Origin: Diphasiastrum complanatum
Taxonomy: Eukaryota > Streptophyta > Lycopodiopsida > Lycopodiales > Lycopodiaceae
Reading direction: 5' to 3'
Length of the DNA stretch: 64,000 nucleotides
NCBI GenBank assembly: GCA_029204225.1
Contig: CM055113.1
Location: 26,215,462-26,279,461 of the forward strand
Below the pieces are notes generated by a model that worked only from the letters and a program-made list of their open reading frames with translations, had not been told where the DNA came from and ran no database searches. Below, in pieces: positions 51,686 through 63,682 of the stretch. A program made the position numbers and the translations under genes. Every line of letters begins with the position of its first letter. Position 1 is the stretch's first letter.

Positions 51686-54029
51686 TCCACCCCACCTTTA
51701 TGAAATCTGATGTCCTCATCAGATGTCAGATTAAAGGAAAGGTGACCCCAATTAAAATAACTATACATTTAAGCTACTTGGCGCAGTACTCAATTTATTG
51801 GCCACTTTTTATTAACATTGAAGCTGGCACACCACAAGTCGGAGGCTCAGCTCTTTGTACTGAAAAATTACATAACTTGAAAATATATCTTTGTCTGGGA
51901 AAAGCGTAGATTTGATATCGCTTTCGTAAAACCCGAGAACCTTATTAACTGGTGACAAAGGCCTTTCTTTGAAACGTTCGCCCCTGTCGCTTCTGACTTT
52001 CGACTTTGGAACTCCTTTGAGCTCCTGATTTGTCCTTGATGCACTTTGTGTTGAGCTCCCTGAGTTCCATATTTGTTCAGTCCCGCACACATGTATCAAA
52101 GCTCCCTGAGTCGAAGGATTTATCGTTTGATTGCCCACTTTATGGTCCACTCCGTGCCTTGTTGCTTCTGCACCTTGATTTCTCTCCTTGTCCCAGCCTG
52201 ATCTTGATACTTTTCCATCTTGGCTCTTTGAGGTAGGTAAAGATTGAGTACTCCGCAATGCACCTCTCACTTAGCTTGAAGTAGCTCTTTGAATCAACCC
52301 AAATGTAACCATTGACCTCGTGGAAAGCCAAAGGGTCGCACCAGTTTGATCCGCATCCAAACTATCTCTTCGCGTTTGTTTGAAGCACCATGTCCGTCGC
52401 GCAAAACTTGACTTTCACAATTCCATCACTGGTCAATTGCCTCATAGTCAAAACAAGAAGTGTACATCGAGCTTGGCTTCAAGTAGCTCTCTTTGAATCA
52501 GACACATGCACCCAGAGTCTGCACTAGTCCGAACACAACGCGAAATGTCCCTTAGCGTCCGTTCGAAATACCAAGTCTCTCATGCAAGACTCAACTTTCA
52601 CAGTTCCTTCATTGATCAGCTGCCTTACACGTAACACAAGCCAACGTACTCATATGTTTCCTCATCATTGCTGGTCCAGAGAAAGCCTATAACAAACTTT
52701 CTTTTCCACAACAAAAACTTGTCAACTTATTAGGTCCAAAGTTCGCCAGTCTCCTCGTGTGAGTATGGCTAGGTCACCTTGAATGTGCCCCCGTTTTGAT
52801 CAACTTTCATTCAAAATTTGCCCCAAGAGAGAGGTGTATGTGTGATAGTTCCCCTCCACTTATAAAATCAGCTAATCGGACTTAGAGTAGAGTTCTTCGG
52901 ACAAAAAGCCTTTCCAACACTTTGTTTCCCATCTGCTAGGATTACGGCTCGATCCAACTTGTTGCCAATCTATGAAGAGGATCCTAGTCTTTCCCCTTTG
53001 AGGAAAAATCCGACTGATATTGGACATCACCCATGCTCAGTGAGTTTTAGTTCCGAAGGTGGCCGTCCCAAAATGAAGACCAATTGCTCCATAGAAGATC
53101 TCCCCTGAAATTGCCTTTTCCAACTTTTGACTTCCTGTTTGCGTCTGGTGGGCGTTGTCGCAAATGAAACTAACCCAAGAAACAGGCTATCCATCCATCC
53201 TTTGCAAACATTGAGTCGTTTCGTTGCCGTTCACATGCAAGCACTTGAACTGCAAATCCGCCCCACAGATTCTGTACTCCTCTTTGTTTGATGGTATCAG
53301 CCTTCAAAAGAAAAGGTTCCTTCTCGAGCCATCAACTCCTTGTATCACAAGCAATCATGCAAACCAGGCAAACCACGAGTACTAAGACTCACCACAAATA
53401 CATACAAGTAAGACACTCAGGCAGGTTTAATAACAAGTAACAAAGACAAGGTCCCCCTTTGAGATGGTCCTGCCAACGGACCTTTGCCTGGCTGCGCCCA
53501 TACAAATCGATCACGGAATCAGCCCACATAGGACACCCCTTCAGCTATCCGTGCTTTCACCATTAAGCAGCACATTGCCTCAGTCACGCCCCACCACTTT
53601 TTGGTCGATAGCCCTTATAACTAACCGATCGGCAGCTATCCCGCACCGACATCTAACCACCCGTGCTTTACACCCGAATTCGAACAGCATTTCTGTATCA
53701 ATGGTTAACCCATACAGTTCGAATATGTCGCCCGAACACCCCACAAAGCACAGACCGTGCTTACACCAACCTAATGGCAGCACACTGTCTCATCTGTCTT
53801 ACGTGCAGACAGCGCCAGGCCCGAACCGCGAGAACTGACCGTGCTCACACCTCAAGGGCAGCACTTTGACTCATCAAGTCCCCCGTTCTGTCGACCACCC
53901 CAACCGTGGACGCACCCGTGCTTACACTGTGGGCAGCACCTTGCACAACAGTTGTCTTGATGAACCCCAAACCGTGGCCATTTCTGTGAGATCCGCATAG
54001 CTGACCAGCCAGTCGGCTCTGATACCACA
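51686..54029 (-). mobile_element. Internal region of the outer gypsy-type element
   Basis: Lies between the two outer LTR copies. The leader and primer site (about 53470-54029) match 42600-42985. An imperfect tandem pair of about 190 bp lies at about 52270-52640 (CTTGAAGTAGCTCTTTGAAT; GACTTTCACAATTCC). An open stretch at 51812-52270 (minus) is unrecognised. No pol part seen, so this too may be a non-autonomous element. Confidence 0.55.
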
Positions 54030-55255
54030 TGTAGCGTAGGCATCCCAAAGGGAGGCGGGAACCACGACTTAGCTTCCCAGCCTTCAACTCTTGCCATCCA
54101 AACCCACTTGACATACAAGCAACCAACTCGCCAACAACGATCAGACTTAACCAACTTGAAGTTCCGAAAACCAACATTGAGATCCAACCTGTCGCCATGC
54201 CAGATCGGGGGTCCCGATGTGGGTGACTTCCCTCCAATCAAGCCGCCCGACATACATCAAACTTAACCGACTCGAAGCTTCGTTACCAACGAGTAACATC
54301 CATTCCAAGCAAGCGGTCTGACTTACATCAGACTTAACCAACTAAAAGCTTCGTCACGAGCGCTGGAAGCCAACCTGGCGCCACACCAGACTGGACAGCC
54401 ATAAACAGGTAACATCCACCCAAGCAAGCCATCCAACTTAGCCGACAGGTTAGAGCCCGTTCCCCAAGAGCTTAACCCATTCACGTTCATGCAAGGAACA
54501 CTCAAAACCACAAGCCGCGACAGATATGGAAACAACCAGTTCCTGGACCAAATGGTCCCGACAGCATACCGCTGGCGCCACGGACCGAATGGTCCCGACG
54601 GCATACCGCTGGCATCCCGGGATATGACCCTCAGCTATGTGCCAACTTAAAAATTTGGAAGCGGCCTTACAACTGACACTTTTATTGAACATTGAAACCC
54701 AGAAGGTAATCAGAGTCAGTTTGAGAAAAATCCCACTTTATTGATAAATTTGAGAAGGTTACATTTCAAGTATGTGACCGACCCTAGTCTCCGGGGCGCT
54801 AGCATGCCAAGGCGAGAGCCATGACAACATTCCAGCAAGGGAGGCTGAGACTTGGTTGGAGCTCGCCCTGAGTCGCAACCTGCACTCCCCTATAGTATTG
54901 GTGTGATTCGGCACCCCCCCTCATACCAAGCACTCTACCCAAGCTGGTAAAGCACATTTTTCTCTCTCTAGGATTTTCTCTTTCTAGAAAGTCATTTTCT
55001 CTCTCTAGATTTTATTGATCCCCAGGCTTCCTTTAATCATGCCTAGATCGTGTGAGGTGATTGCACATCGATCTGAGCTCTCTGGACTCAGCTAGAACCG
55101 ATCAAAGATTTTTAGCCATAGGAACTTGGCGCCGGCTGGATTCTGGTCACAGTGGCGCCGGGAGCGGCGTCGGCGCCGAGAGCAGCAGGGGCGCTGCTGG
55201 CGCCGGGGACATAGCTGGCGCCGGAAGTAAAGCTTGTAAAGGTAGCTTTACAACA
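54030..55255 (-). mobile_element. Gypsy-type LTR copy 2, with the empty site
   Basis: 1226 bp, starting TGTTGTAAAGCTACC at 55255 on the minus strand and ending CTACA at 54030, before TGGTATCAGAGC. It reads TTTCAAGTATGTGACCGACC without interruption at about 54763-54782, which is the site occupied by the gag-only element in copy 1. Confidence 0.88.
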
Positions 55256-56660
55256 ATATTGTTAGAAGAGTAGCAAAGATAGCCGCTTCTTCTTCCATAG
55301 GCTAGAACCTTCCGGGATTTGTCAAGAATTGTGTAGCCTTCTATATCGAATTCGACCCTCTGACCTGAATCGGTGATTCTACTAATTGAGAGCAGATTCT
55401 TGGTCAGATTTGGAATGTCGAGAATGTTGGACAACAACTTGACCTCACGTCTTTTGAACTCAACTCTGACTGTTCCTGCACCTTCGATTGAATGTGATGA
55501 GTTGTCTCCAAGTTGCACAACTCGAGAGTGGGTGAATGAATTATAGTCTTTGAACCGGTCGTGATGGTGAGTCATGTATTGAGTTGCTCTAGAATCTAAA
55601 TACTAGGAATCGATATCTTGTTGTTCTCCGACTTTGGTCATGAAAGCTGCTTCATCTTCTTCTTGTTGCTGATTTGAGTGACTGGTTGTAGCACTATGTG
55701 CTTGTTGTTGGAACTGTTTCTTCTTTTCGTTGTTGTATTTCAAAGTTCGGCAGTCCTTGATTTCGTGGCCAGTCCTCTTACAGTATCTGCAGAAAAGTTT
55801 TTGCACTGGTTGGAATGATGAAGAGCTTGAATTCGATCCTAAACCGGAATTCGGTCTTGTTCTTCTTGCCAGTATAGCCTGACTTTGTAGATATCTTGGA
55901 TTCAAACTTTTCATTTTTTGAATATAGGGCTTGAGGATCTGATCTTGAGCTTAAGGAGAATGCTGATCTTCTGATCTCCTCTTGTAGGAGTAGCGACATT
56001 ACTCTTGATAGAGTGAGGTGCTCCTGGGTAGAAATTGCCATTACCCAATTTTAGTAGGCTTCAAGTAGACTTGATAATAGAGTCATGAGTGCATCAAAAT
56101 CTTCTATGACTGAGCCAGTTGCAGTCATTTGTTTCATAAGATTTTTGAAGGTGTTGAAATGACTCAAAACACTATCTGCATCAGACATTTTGAGGGTGAA
56201 GAATTTCTTCCTCAGATGAAGCTTGGAAGTAATGTCTTTGATGTCATAGAGAGTTGCTAGGATGTCACATGCATTCTTAGCAGTTTGAGTAGTACATATG
56301 TGGCTGATCTGAGTATCCTTGATGTTGAGGGTGATCATGGCAAATGCTTTGCCATCCCTCAGTCTCCACCTGGTGATGCTGGTTGCATCTCCTTCTGGTT
56401 TGAGCTCTGTGTCATCACCGATGTCCCATAGTTCTTTGGCTAAAAGTATAACCTTCACTTTGAATTTCCCGAGCCATCAACTTTGTCAATGAGAGATGAA
56501 CTAGATGATGGATCCATTCTGGTTGAATGAGATCGTTGTTAGAAACAACGATTGTCGGAATACTGTTGGCTGTGCGTTTGCTAGAAAGATGTCTTGATAG
56601 AAATAAGACTAATAATCCGCAGTAGAAATGCATATTACTGAAATGCCTGCTCTGATACCA
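55256..56660 (-). mobile_element. Ty1/copia gag to pre-integrase, minus strand
   Basis: From the primer site (TGGTATCAGAGC, plus 56649-56660) the minus strand encodes gag (WDIGDDTELKPEGDATSITR; FFTLKMSDADSVLSHFNTFK), a CCHC knuckle (CRYCKRTGHEIKDC, near 55780) and a GAG-pre-integrase segment (LSNILDIPNLTKNLLSISRI) at 55260-55575. It is cut off at 55255 by the gypsy-type LTR and has several breaks. Confidence 0.88.
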
Positions 56661-57106
56661 TGTCATAAAACGTGGGGATGACCGACAGTGGAAGCTCAAA
56701 GCCTTGAGCGTAGGCGTGTAGGAATGGAAACGCAACAGTTAGCAGTAGAAATATTCAAGAAGAATGATTCATACAAATTGCTCAAATGAACAATATAGTA
56801 GTGAGACAAAAATTGCACTCTGATTAATATCAACAGTGACACTTTGTGCATGCCTTGCATGTCACTATGGATCACTTACAATTAATGCATGTGAATTGCC
56901 ACGAGTTTCTACAAGCATAATTTTGCTAATTCTATGTCTACAAACTATATGCAAGAAGTACTCATCAATCTAGATATGACATATCCATGTAGCTCGAGTT
57001 CTATCTAGGCCAGACTTGGCATTTTGCATTTATGAACAACATACTTGCATGGTACAATATTTGTAGCAAGCCTAAAGTAAAGATGGATTATTTTTCCATT
57101 TCAACA
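56661..57106 (-). mobile_element. Copia LTR, about 446 bp
   Basis: Ends TATGACA directly before the primer site at 56660. The start, TGTTGAAATGG at 57106, follows a purine run (TTTTTAGGAGGAG) on the minus strand. The start is inferred from that tract. Confidence 0.6.
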
Positions 57107-57389
57107 CTCCTCCTAAAAACAATCTATATTGACTTGAACATGGATCTTGGTATTACTCTACACACAAAATCCAAGTGCTCCCCCTTGCCCGCAAAGGGGC
57201 TGGTACCAAGGGACATTAAACACTTAGACATTTACCACTTATATCCACTTTGAACAAAGTCCCACTTCTACTTATGGGATTTCTTTGAGTGTGGACTGTG
57301 GCTCCACTTTGCCATTAATAACATAGAATCAATTAATTTTGGACTTTGACAAAACAATTGGACATTTTTTAGGATTTTGCCCCCCCCTC

Positions 57390-57392
<3 letters not shown>
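57107..57392. other. Probable copia 3' remainder
   Basis: Non-coding sequence preceding the polypurine tract on the minus strand; no domain seen. Confidence 0.35.

Positions 57393-57480
<88 letters not shown>
57393..57480 (+). repeat. Compound (CT)n(CA)n microsatellite
   Basis: CT run to 57449, then CA run to 57480. Confidence 0.95.
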
Positions 57481-57482
<2 letters not shown>

Positions 57483-58281
57483 GGATATAACATGGAAATG
57501 AAATTTGGTTCCACATTCACCACATATTTAAATACACTCGTTTTAATATTTCGATTTTAATTTTATATTCTTATATATAAATTTAGTGTATCGCTTATGA
57601 AAATTACATTCACTGCCTACAATTATGACATCTCAAGAGACATATAACATTGGGATCTTCAAATTAGTTGCGTAGACTTTAAGGTTCATGAAATGAGAGA
57701 AAGAAACTAATTTGAGATGTTATTAGAATATGCACTATTAGAATAAACATCATTTTGTAAGAGCATCATGATCATTTTAAATTTGCAAAAAACACAAAAA
57801 GAAACACAAAACTGCAATTAAGACACATCATGGATTCAGTAACCAAAATTGCAAAATATTTTTTTTATTGAAAAGTATGTGCAAATGTACATAGGCAAGG
57901 ATTCCTTTCTGATTGTTGAATGACTATTACAAAATGTGCACCTCTTTGGTGCAATTTTAGAGCTTGAACCAAAATGTACAATCATATTGCACATCGTGCA
58001 TTTGCCAAAACCAAAGAGTAGAATATGCACAAGTTTAACCTTGAATTAGACTAAATTATTCTAACCTAAAGGTTGCAAATTCAAAGCAACTATTTCGATC
58101 CTTTAGAATCTCTAAAAGTCGTTAAACTTTCCACATTACAACTTCCTCATGGTCTTACAATACACATGCCATGGAATACAATTAACTTGGGGTTACATGC
58201 CCACCCTAGCATACAAAAAACCGGGTTTTTACAAAATTGTTAGGCTAGAACTGCAACTGTCAAAAAATTTACAGCTTCAAC
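57481..58281. other. No gene seen
   Basis: AT-rich sequence downstream of the DUF7869-like gene end. Nothing recognised. Confidence 0.4.
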
Positions 58282-58877
58282 CTAGTACTCATCAACATCA
58301 GCTGCACATGCACCAACCAATTTGTACAAATACTCCTTGATGTGTGCTCGAGAGATTTTTGGAATAGATATTGATCTTTCGAGATCATATCCACATTTCT
58401 TTACCATCTTTTTTGCCTTGGTTTTCCATGCATAAATCACAGCATTAATATCTACATCTTCTACACCTTAAATTGTTTGAAACCCAGTCTTTTGAAAGAC
58501 AGTCTTCGTATAATTCTTTGTTGTCAATTGGATTGTTTCCACGTCTCCGAGTGGAGTTAGGTTCATACCATAATGCTTTGAGTGAAGTGGCCATACCATC
58601 AGCATTGGTCCCTACTCCGACAACCTTTGCCATCCAGAATGAGGCTCGTGCTACAACATCTTCATCTGGAGGTCGTCGTATTGCAACAAATTTGTTCATT
58701 GCAAACTCTCTACTAAGTATGAATTCCGATAATGGTGCATCTCCTTTCCATCCGCAATAATGACGAGGTAAGAGTTCTATTGTATCCATTTCGACTTCAA
58801 TGTTCACATTAGAAGGCATGCATCCTGAAGGTTGAAAAGCAATCGTAAAAGATTGTGGCCAAAATGTAGTTTGGTTG
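58282..58877 (-). pseudogene. DUF7869-like gene, C-terminal part
   Basis: The minus strand reads FWPQSFTIAFQPSGC, LLPRHYCGWKGDAPLSEF and KFVAIRRPPDEDV. ARASFWMAKVVGVG and LKALWYEPNSTRRRGN, a small beta-rich module like the C-terminus of DUF7869 proteins, follow. A frame change near 58470 leads to INAVIYAWKTKAKKMVKKCG and a TAG at 58282. It is cut from the rest of the gene by the TIR element at 58879-61269. The linkage rests on order, strand and family resemblance. Confidence 0.6.
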
Positions 58878-58878
58878 C

Positions 58879-61269
58879 ATTAGGAGAAATTTGGGCTCAA
58901 ACTGGGCCCTTTAAGAAATTTGACTTTAGAGAGAGGTTAGGTAGAGAGAAAATGAAAACCGGTACTGTTTGGTTGCCGTTTTTTGAATTTCCAATATTGC
59001 CCACATTCTAACTACTGTGGTTAAAACTAGCTCTAACTTCAGGCATTAATTAGTTAAGCATGCTTGTAATAACAGCCATACATTTGTCATATAATTCGGG
59101 GCTGTAAACGTCCACTAATAGTAATATTACATCATGGTACCTGCGCCTAAAAGTAATGAATGGTCTGTCAATAAAGAATAATGGCCACCAAATTCCGTAC
59201 CTAGAGATATGATACGTTCACGGAAACTTACGAGGACAATCATTTCTGAAGCTCCGCTCTACATAAGCACAAACATGACAATAAAGAAAACTTTACGTTT
59301 GAATTTCACGTCCAAATATCGATTCAGCACACGCATAGATCATTCGGGTATCCTTCAGTCATGGCGGGTCACATGGCGTGCCCCCTTGGCCTAGGAGGCG
59401 ATGGTGGATGACGAGGTGGTGGTGGATTTCCGTGGTGGCCTCCTTGCATTGGGACATCTCTATGTTGTTTGCTTCGTGCGAGCCATTCGCGGACCCAATA
59501 TTGGATCAGCGCGCGCGTAGAAAGTCAGCAACTGTAGAATGTAGGTCGGGCACGCCAAACCGACATCAGACAAAACAGTCGGAAACTAGGCGATATCGGA
59601 TGTTGCACGCGGGAGTCCGGAACAGGAATATCACGATTGGGTCGGACACGCTGAACTGATATTGAAAACTCAAACTTTTGAAAGACAGCTCAAATTGAGA
59701 CGATTACAATGCCATTGGAAAGCCCTCGACAAGAGCTTTTCAAAACATCCAACATGACCCAATTTTGAGATACGGTTAATGAGATATTATCAGTCAAAGT
59801 TTTGGGCGATAAATAGTCAAAGGTCAACATAATATCGGATCTGCGAGTGGTTGACCAGTTTGACCCGGTAAAATCCTAAGGGCACGCGTCGATCCGATAT
59901 TAGAGTTTTCAACTTTTTTTTTTTTCAAAGAGCTTGACGAGAGCTTCGCAACGGCACCAGAATGACCTAATTTCGAGTTACAATTCAAAAGTTATAGGCA
60001 GTCAAAGTTTTGGGGCCTATAACTTTTGAACCGTAACTCAGAATTAGGTCATTCTAGTGCCGTTGCGAAGCTCTGGTCGAGCTCTTTCCACAAAAAAAAA
60101 AATGAAAACCTTAATATTGGATCTACGTGCGCCCTTAGGGTCTGACCGGGTCAACTGGTCAACCGCGCGCCATCCGATATTAGGTTGACCGTTGACTATT
60201 GACCGCCAATACTTTGACTAAGAGTATCTCTTTAACCGTACCTCGGAAGTGGGTCATGTTGGGTGCCGTTGAAAAGCTCTCGTCGAGGGCTTTCTAATGG
60301 CATTGTAATCGTCTCAATCCAGGTTGTCCTTAAAAAGTTACCATTTTTTTTGTAACAACAGGCAATATCGGTTTAGTGCGCCCGACCCAATCGTGATATT
60401 CTTATTCCAGACTCCCACGTGCCCATCCGATATCGCCTAGTTTTCGAATTTTCTGTCTGATATTGGTTCAACGCGTCCGACCTACATTCTATAGCTGCTG
60501 ACTTTCTACGCGCGCGTTGATCCAATACTGGGTTTGCGAATGGCCTCTGGTACTAAATGAAAACCAAATGAAATATTCTAATTTTTAGAGGGGATATTCT
60601 AGATTTTTCCTTTGACGTGGAGGCAGCCGCTTCTAATCTACAAAGATTTCAAAGTGTGTGATCGTCCAAAAAACAAAGATCAGCATGGGAAAAGTATGAA
60701 GACTCGGGTTATCGATTTGGCGTGCGCCTCCTATACTGCCTCACTATTGATCTGTACACATGCGCGTTGATCCGATACTAGGACATCGCATCGCCCGCAC
60801 CAAACAAACTGCTCGTCTTCATCCTGGTCGGCATCAATGGTTCCTCTTGGTCTCCAATCGTGTGTCGCCATTAGTCCAAGATATCTCTATGGAAGTTGAG
60901 TATGAATGAGAACAAAGAGAATGAGAGGTATACGTAAGAATGACAAGAAGTTCCTAAACTACATGGATTAGTTAACTACAGTTTATAACTATTTACGTCA
61001 AATCAACCTCGAGTGTACAAATATGGGCAACAAAAGAGTATTCGGGCAGTAATTGTGGTCCAATCACAATCGTTTGTACTGCCCGGCAGGATTTTTGAAA
61101 ATCACCAAAATTTGACCAGGAAAGGCAAAAGCAATTTCCATCCGTCAACCACTGTTACAGTTCGTCACAGATGGACACCATTGATTTGGCCACTTAAGTG
61201 TTGAAAGCGTGCGAAGTTGAAAAAAACATCTTGACAAAGGGCCCATTTTGAGTTCTAATATCCCCTAAT
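58879..61269. mobile_element. TIR element with a large foldback, about 2.4 kb
   Basis: The left end ATTAGGAGAAATTTGGGCTC with TGGGCCCTTT is mirrored at the right end (61222-61269, reverse complement ATTAGGGGATATTAGAACTC with TGGGCCCTTT). That is about 34 bp of imperfect terminal inverted repeat. The interior holds a degraded MARTKQT start (minus, near 59485) and the hairpin at 59483-60544, but no transposase, so the element is non-autonomous. Target duplication is unclear; AT on both sides is the best candidate. Confidence 0.75.
59483..60544. repeat. Foldback: inverted arms of about 520 bp
   Basis: Arms run about 59483-60000 and 60014-60544, centred near 60010 (AAAAGTTATAGG against CCTATAACTTTT). 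Matching words occur along the whole length: CCATTCGC/GCGAATGG, GTAGAAAGTCAGCA/TGCTGACTTTCTAC, GAGACGATTACAATGCCATT and its complement. Arms differ by scattered substitutions and small indels. RNA from it could form a long hairpin. Confidence 0.88.
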
Positions 61270-63309
61270 ATATACTGATAGTGGCAAATTCTTTTGTTTT
61301 GTGAGGTACTCAAGAAGTTTTGTGTTTTCATCCACAGATGAGAAATTTTGGTCTTTGTATTCTGGATACTTCTCGCACATATATTGTCCATATTTATGAA
61401 AGGATATCAATCCTTTCATCTCATCATTGTCCAGTTCATTTGTGGGTGCCAAAAAGATCACTTCCTCTTTTGAAGACCAAGAGTGCAACAATCTGAAAGG
61501 TTCACTCCATGTATCGTCTCCATCAGTGCAATAATACTTCCACTGCATGGTTGGTTCGCCATTCAACATTTGAAAATGAAAGTAGTGAGAATTGGTGTGT
61601 CCTTCTAGACCATCATTTCTATGAACAATAAATTGCTCTATGAATCCTTTCCAATCCACCATTCGTTCTAACAAGTCTACTTCAGTACTTTCAGTATGAC
61701 CACCACCTATCTTTTGGCTAATTCGTCCTAACATATCAGGCATAGTAAGAACGAATTTACATTTCAATGTCCTAGAGATTACACTAAAAACTTGATCGAT
61801 TTCTTCATGCATGTGTTCGACCATCAAAAATTCCATTTCAACAGTCTGAAATATGTTATGTGCCACAAGCATAGAACAAAGACCAGAGATGAACCTATTT
61901 TTATTTTCCCTCCAACAGTTGTCAGCTTGAATATGTAAGATGGGAGGGAGATTGTCACGTGCAAGTTGCACCTTTCGTATTGCTCGGATAATGGATGTGA
62001 CCACCTGATTGCTGTCATGCAGATGCAAGGTGTCTATCCACACATCACAGAGAAATTTGAATTCGTGAATTAGCACTCCACAAACATGTGTTTTCAAAAA
62101 ATGGTTACCCTCCAATCTTGGAGGAGTCTTTTTGAAGTGGGGCAATGTTGTTGTATTTTGATCCATGCCATCAATAATAAGGCACAACGATTGCTCTGGA
62201 TGTGATCTTGATTCTTCTTTCCAATATGTGTATAGCTTTCTCGAGTCAAAAACATGCAATAAGTGTCGATTTCTCGTTGCAATATGGCGATCTCGCACCT
62301 TAATATCAGTATAAGTTTTGATTTAATTTTTTAGCTCATCACAAATCTTGCATTTGGACATTCTTTTTTTTGTTGGAGTCTTGACATATCGAAACTCATG
62401 TCTCCACAACCGATACAATGTATTTCTAGAGATTGTGGACATGCTAGTTTCTTGAAGTTCTTTGTTGATGGAATTGAAGACATCACCTTTAGACATGCCA
62501 AGAGGGAGATGATGTTCACAATGAACTACTCCATGTAAGTGATTTTGCGTATACATAATTTCTTACAAAAAGGCTGCATCAAAATTCCTTTTATATGTTG
62601 TAGCGATATATTGCATTGGACTCTCAAAACTTTTCTTGTGTGATTGACCAACTCTTGATACAGATTCTTTTAACATTTCATTCCAATTACCTATCTCGTC
62701 ATCTTCATCAAAATCAAATATAGAAAAATCTGAATCATGTTGTCTAGAAGCTGTAGAAAGCAATGCTGCAGAGGATGCACCTGTTGTCTTTTTGGATTGT
62801 CTTGCCATTTGAGAAAGTCTATGACTGTGACTGTCGGTGATAGCATTTGCTTGAGATGGATTGCAGTGTCCATTTTCCTCATTAACATTTCTCATATGCA
62901 TGAATAAGTTTTAACTAGACCCATTTCGCCGAGATACATTATTGTTAACCACATTGTCTATCCCAGTTAGGATTTTTGAGTTGTATGTCGATCGTGTCAG
63001 ATCATAACCAGTTGCATCGTCCACGCCTGTCAAAACATCAGAGTTGTACAGAGCTGGTCTTGTAGCAGTGCTATCAGTCACATCATGAGCATTGATATCA
63101 TCCACACCGGTGAGAACATCCGAACTATACCTAATCCGTTTGAAGTTTGCACTATTATTATGATTGACATCTTCCACGCCAGTGAGAAAATTAGAATTAT
63201 ATGTTGTTTTTGTTGATGTTCTCTTGTCGTGATTGAAGGTAGTTGTACATTGCATACGTGTTGATGATCTGTTGTAATTGCGATCATAATATGTGTAATA
63301 CTCATTCAT
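61270..63309 (-). pseudogene. DUF7869-like gene, N-terminal and catalytic-like part
   Basis: A single minus-strand frame runs from 63309 to the element junction, closed only by three TAA codons (62911, 62563, 62323), each where CAA (Gln) would fit. Order: a four-fold LTGVDD repeat (62945-63205), a Ser-rich acidic linker, a Cys motif with basic flank (KKRMSKCKICDELK), then the conserved core CLIIDGMDQNTTTLPHF, ILHIQADNCWRENKNRF and HMHEEIDQVFSVISR. Core acidic residues D, D and E suggest an RNase H-fold transposase-like enzyme, but that is inference. I recall this core as the family called DUF7869 (repeat-rich in plants and invertebrates). The real start is uncertain; 63392-63682 may be an upstream exon. 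Confidence 0.6.
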
Positions 63310-63391
63310 TGTCTCGTCGAACGATACGTGCCTAATCTGTCATCTACCATGGCATTTTGAATGGTTCATTCATTTGTAACCGATATTAACT

Positions 63392-63682
63392 TTACAGTGG
63401 CAAACAACTGATTTTTGTCAAAACTATAGTACTACCTTTGAAGCTAGTTGAACAAACTATATTTCCATCAAAATCCATACAATCAACAATATCATTGTTG
63501 TTATAAATATGACATGCCAGGACTGCAAGATCGTCAATCTTCACCACGTCATTGTTACCCCACAATAATCTGTTTGCCATTAAGTCCAACAAATTATCAT
63601 AAATGTTTGCAAGATGAGTGATACCCGTCTGTGGGTATGGCAAAGGACAATCCATCTTGAGCACTTTTGATATACTCACCAT
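63392..63682 (-). CDS. Short ORF, possible first exon of the DUF7869-like gene
   Basis: 96 codons from ATG at 63682: MVSISKVLKMDCPLPYPQTG, HLANIYDNLLDLMANRLLWG, VLACHIYNNNDIVDCMDFDG. Protein-like composition. AAAG/GTAGTA near 63442 resembles a splice donor and GATGACAG near 63340 an acceptor, but joining them does not keep the downstream frame, so the link is unproven. Confidence 0.4.
   Translation of the reverse strand: MVSISKVLKMDCPLPYPQTGITHLANIYDNLLDLMANRLLWGNNDVVKIDDLAVLACHIYNNNDIVDCMDFDGNIVCSTSFKGSTIVLTKISCLPL

Noticed and set aside
62323-62911. In-frame TAA codons read as glutamine by a variant code or editing
   Set aside because: Other genes here use ordinary stops, and C-to-T decay in silenced repeats is a simpler cause; kept only as a remote alternative.
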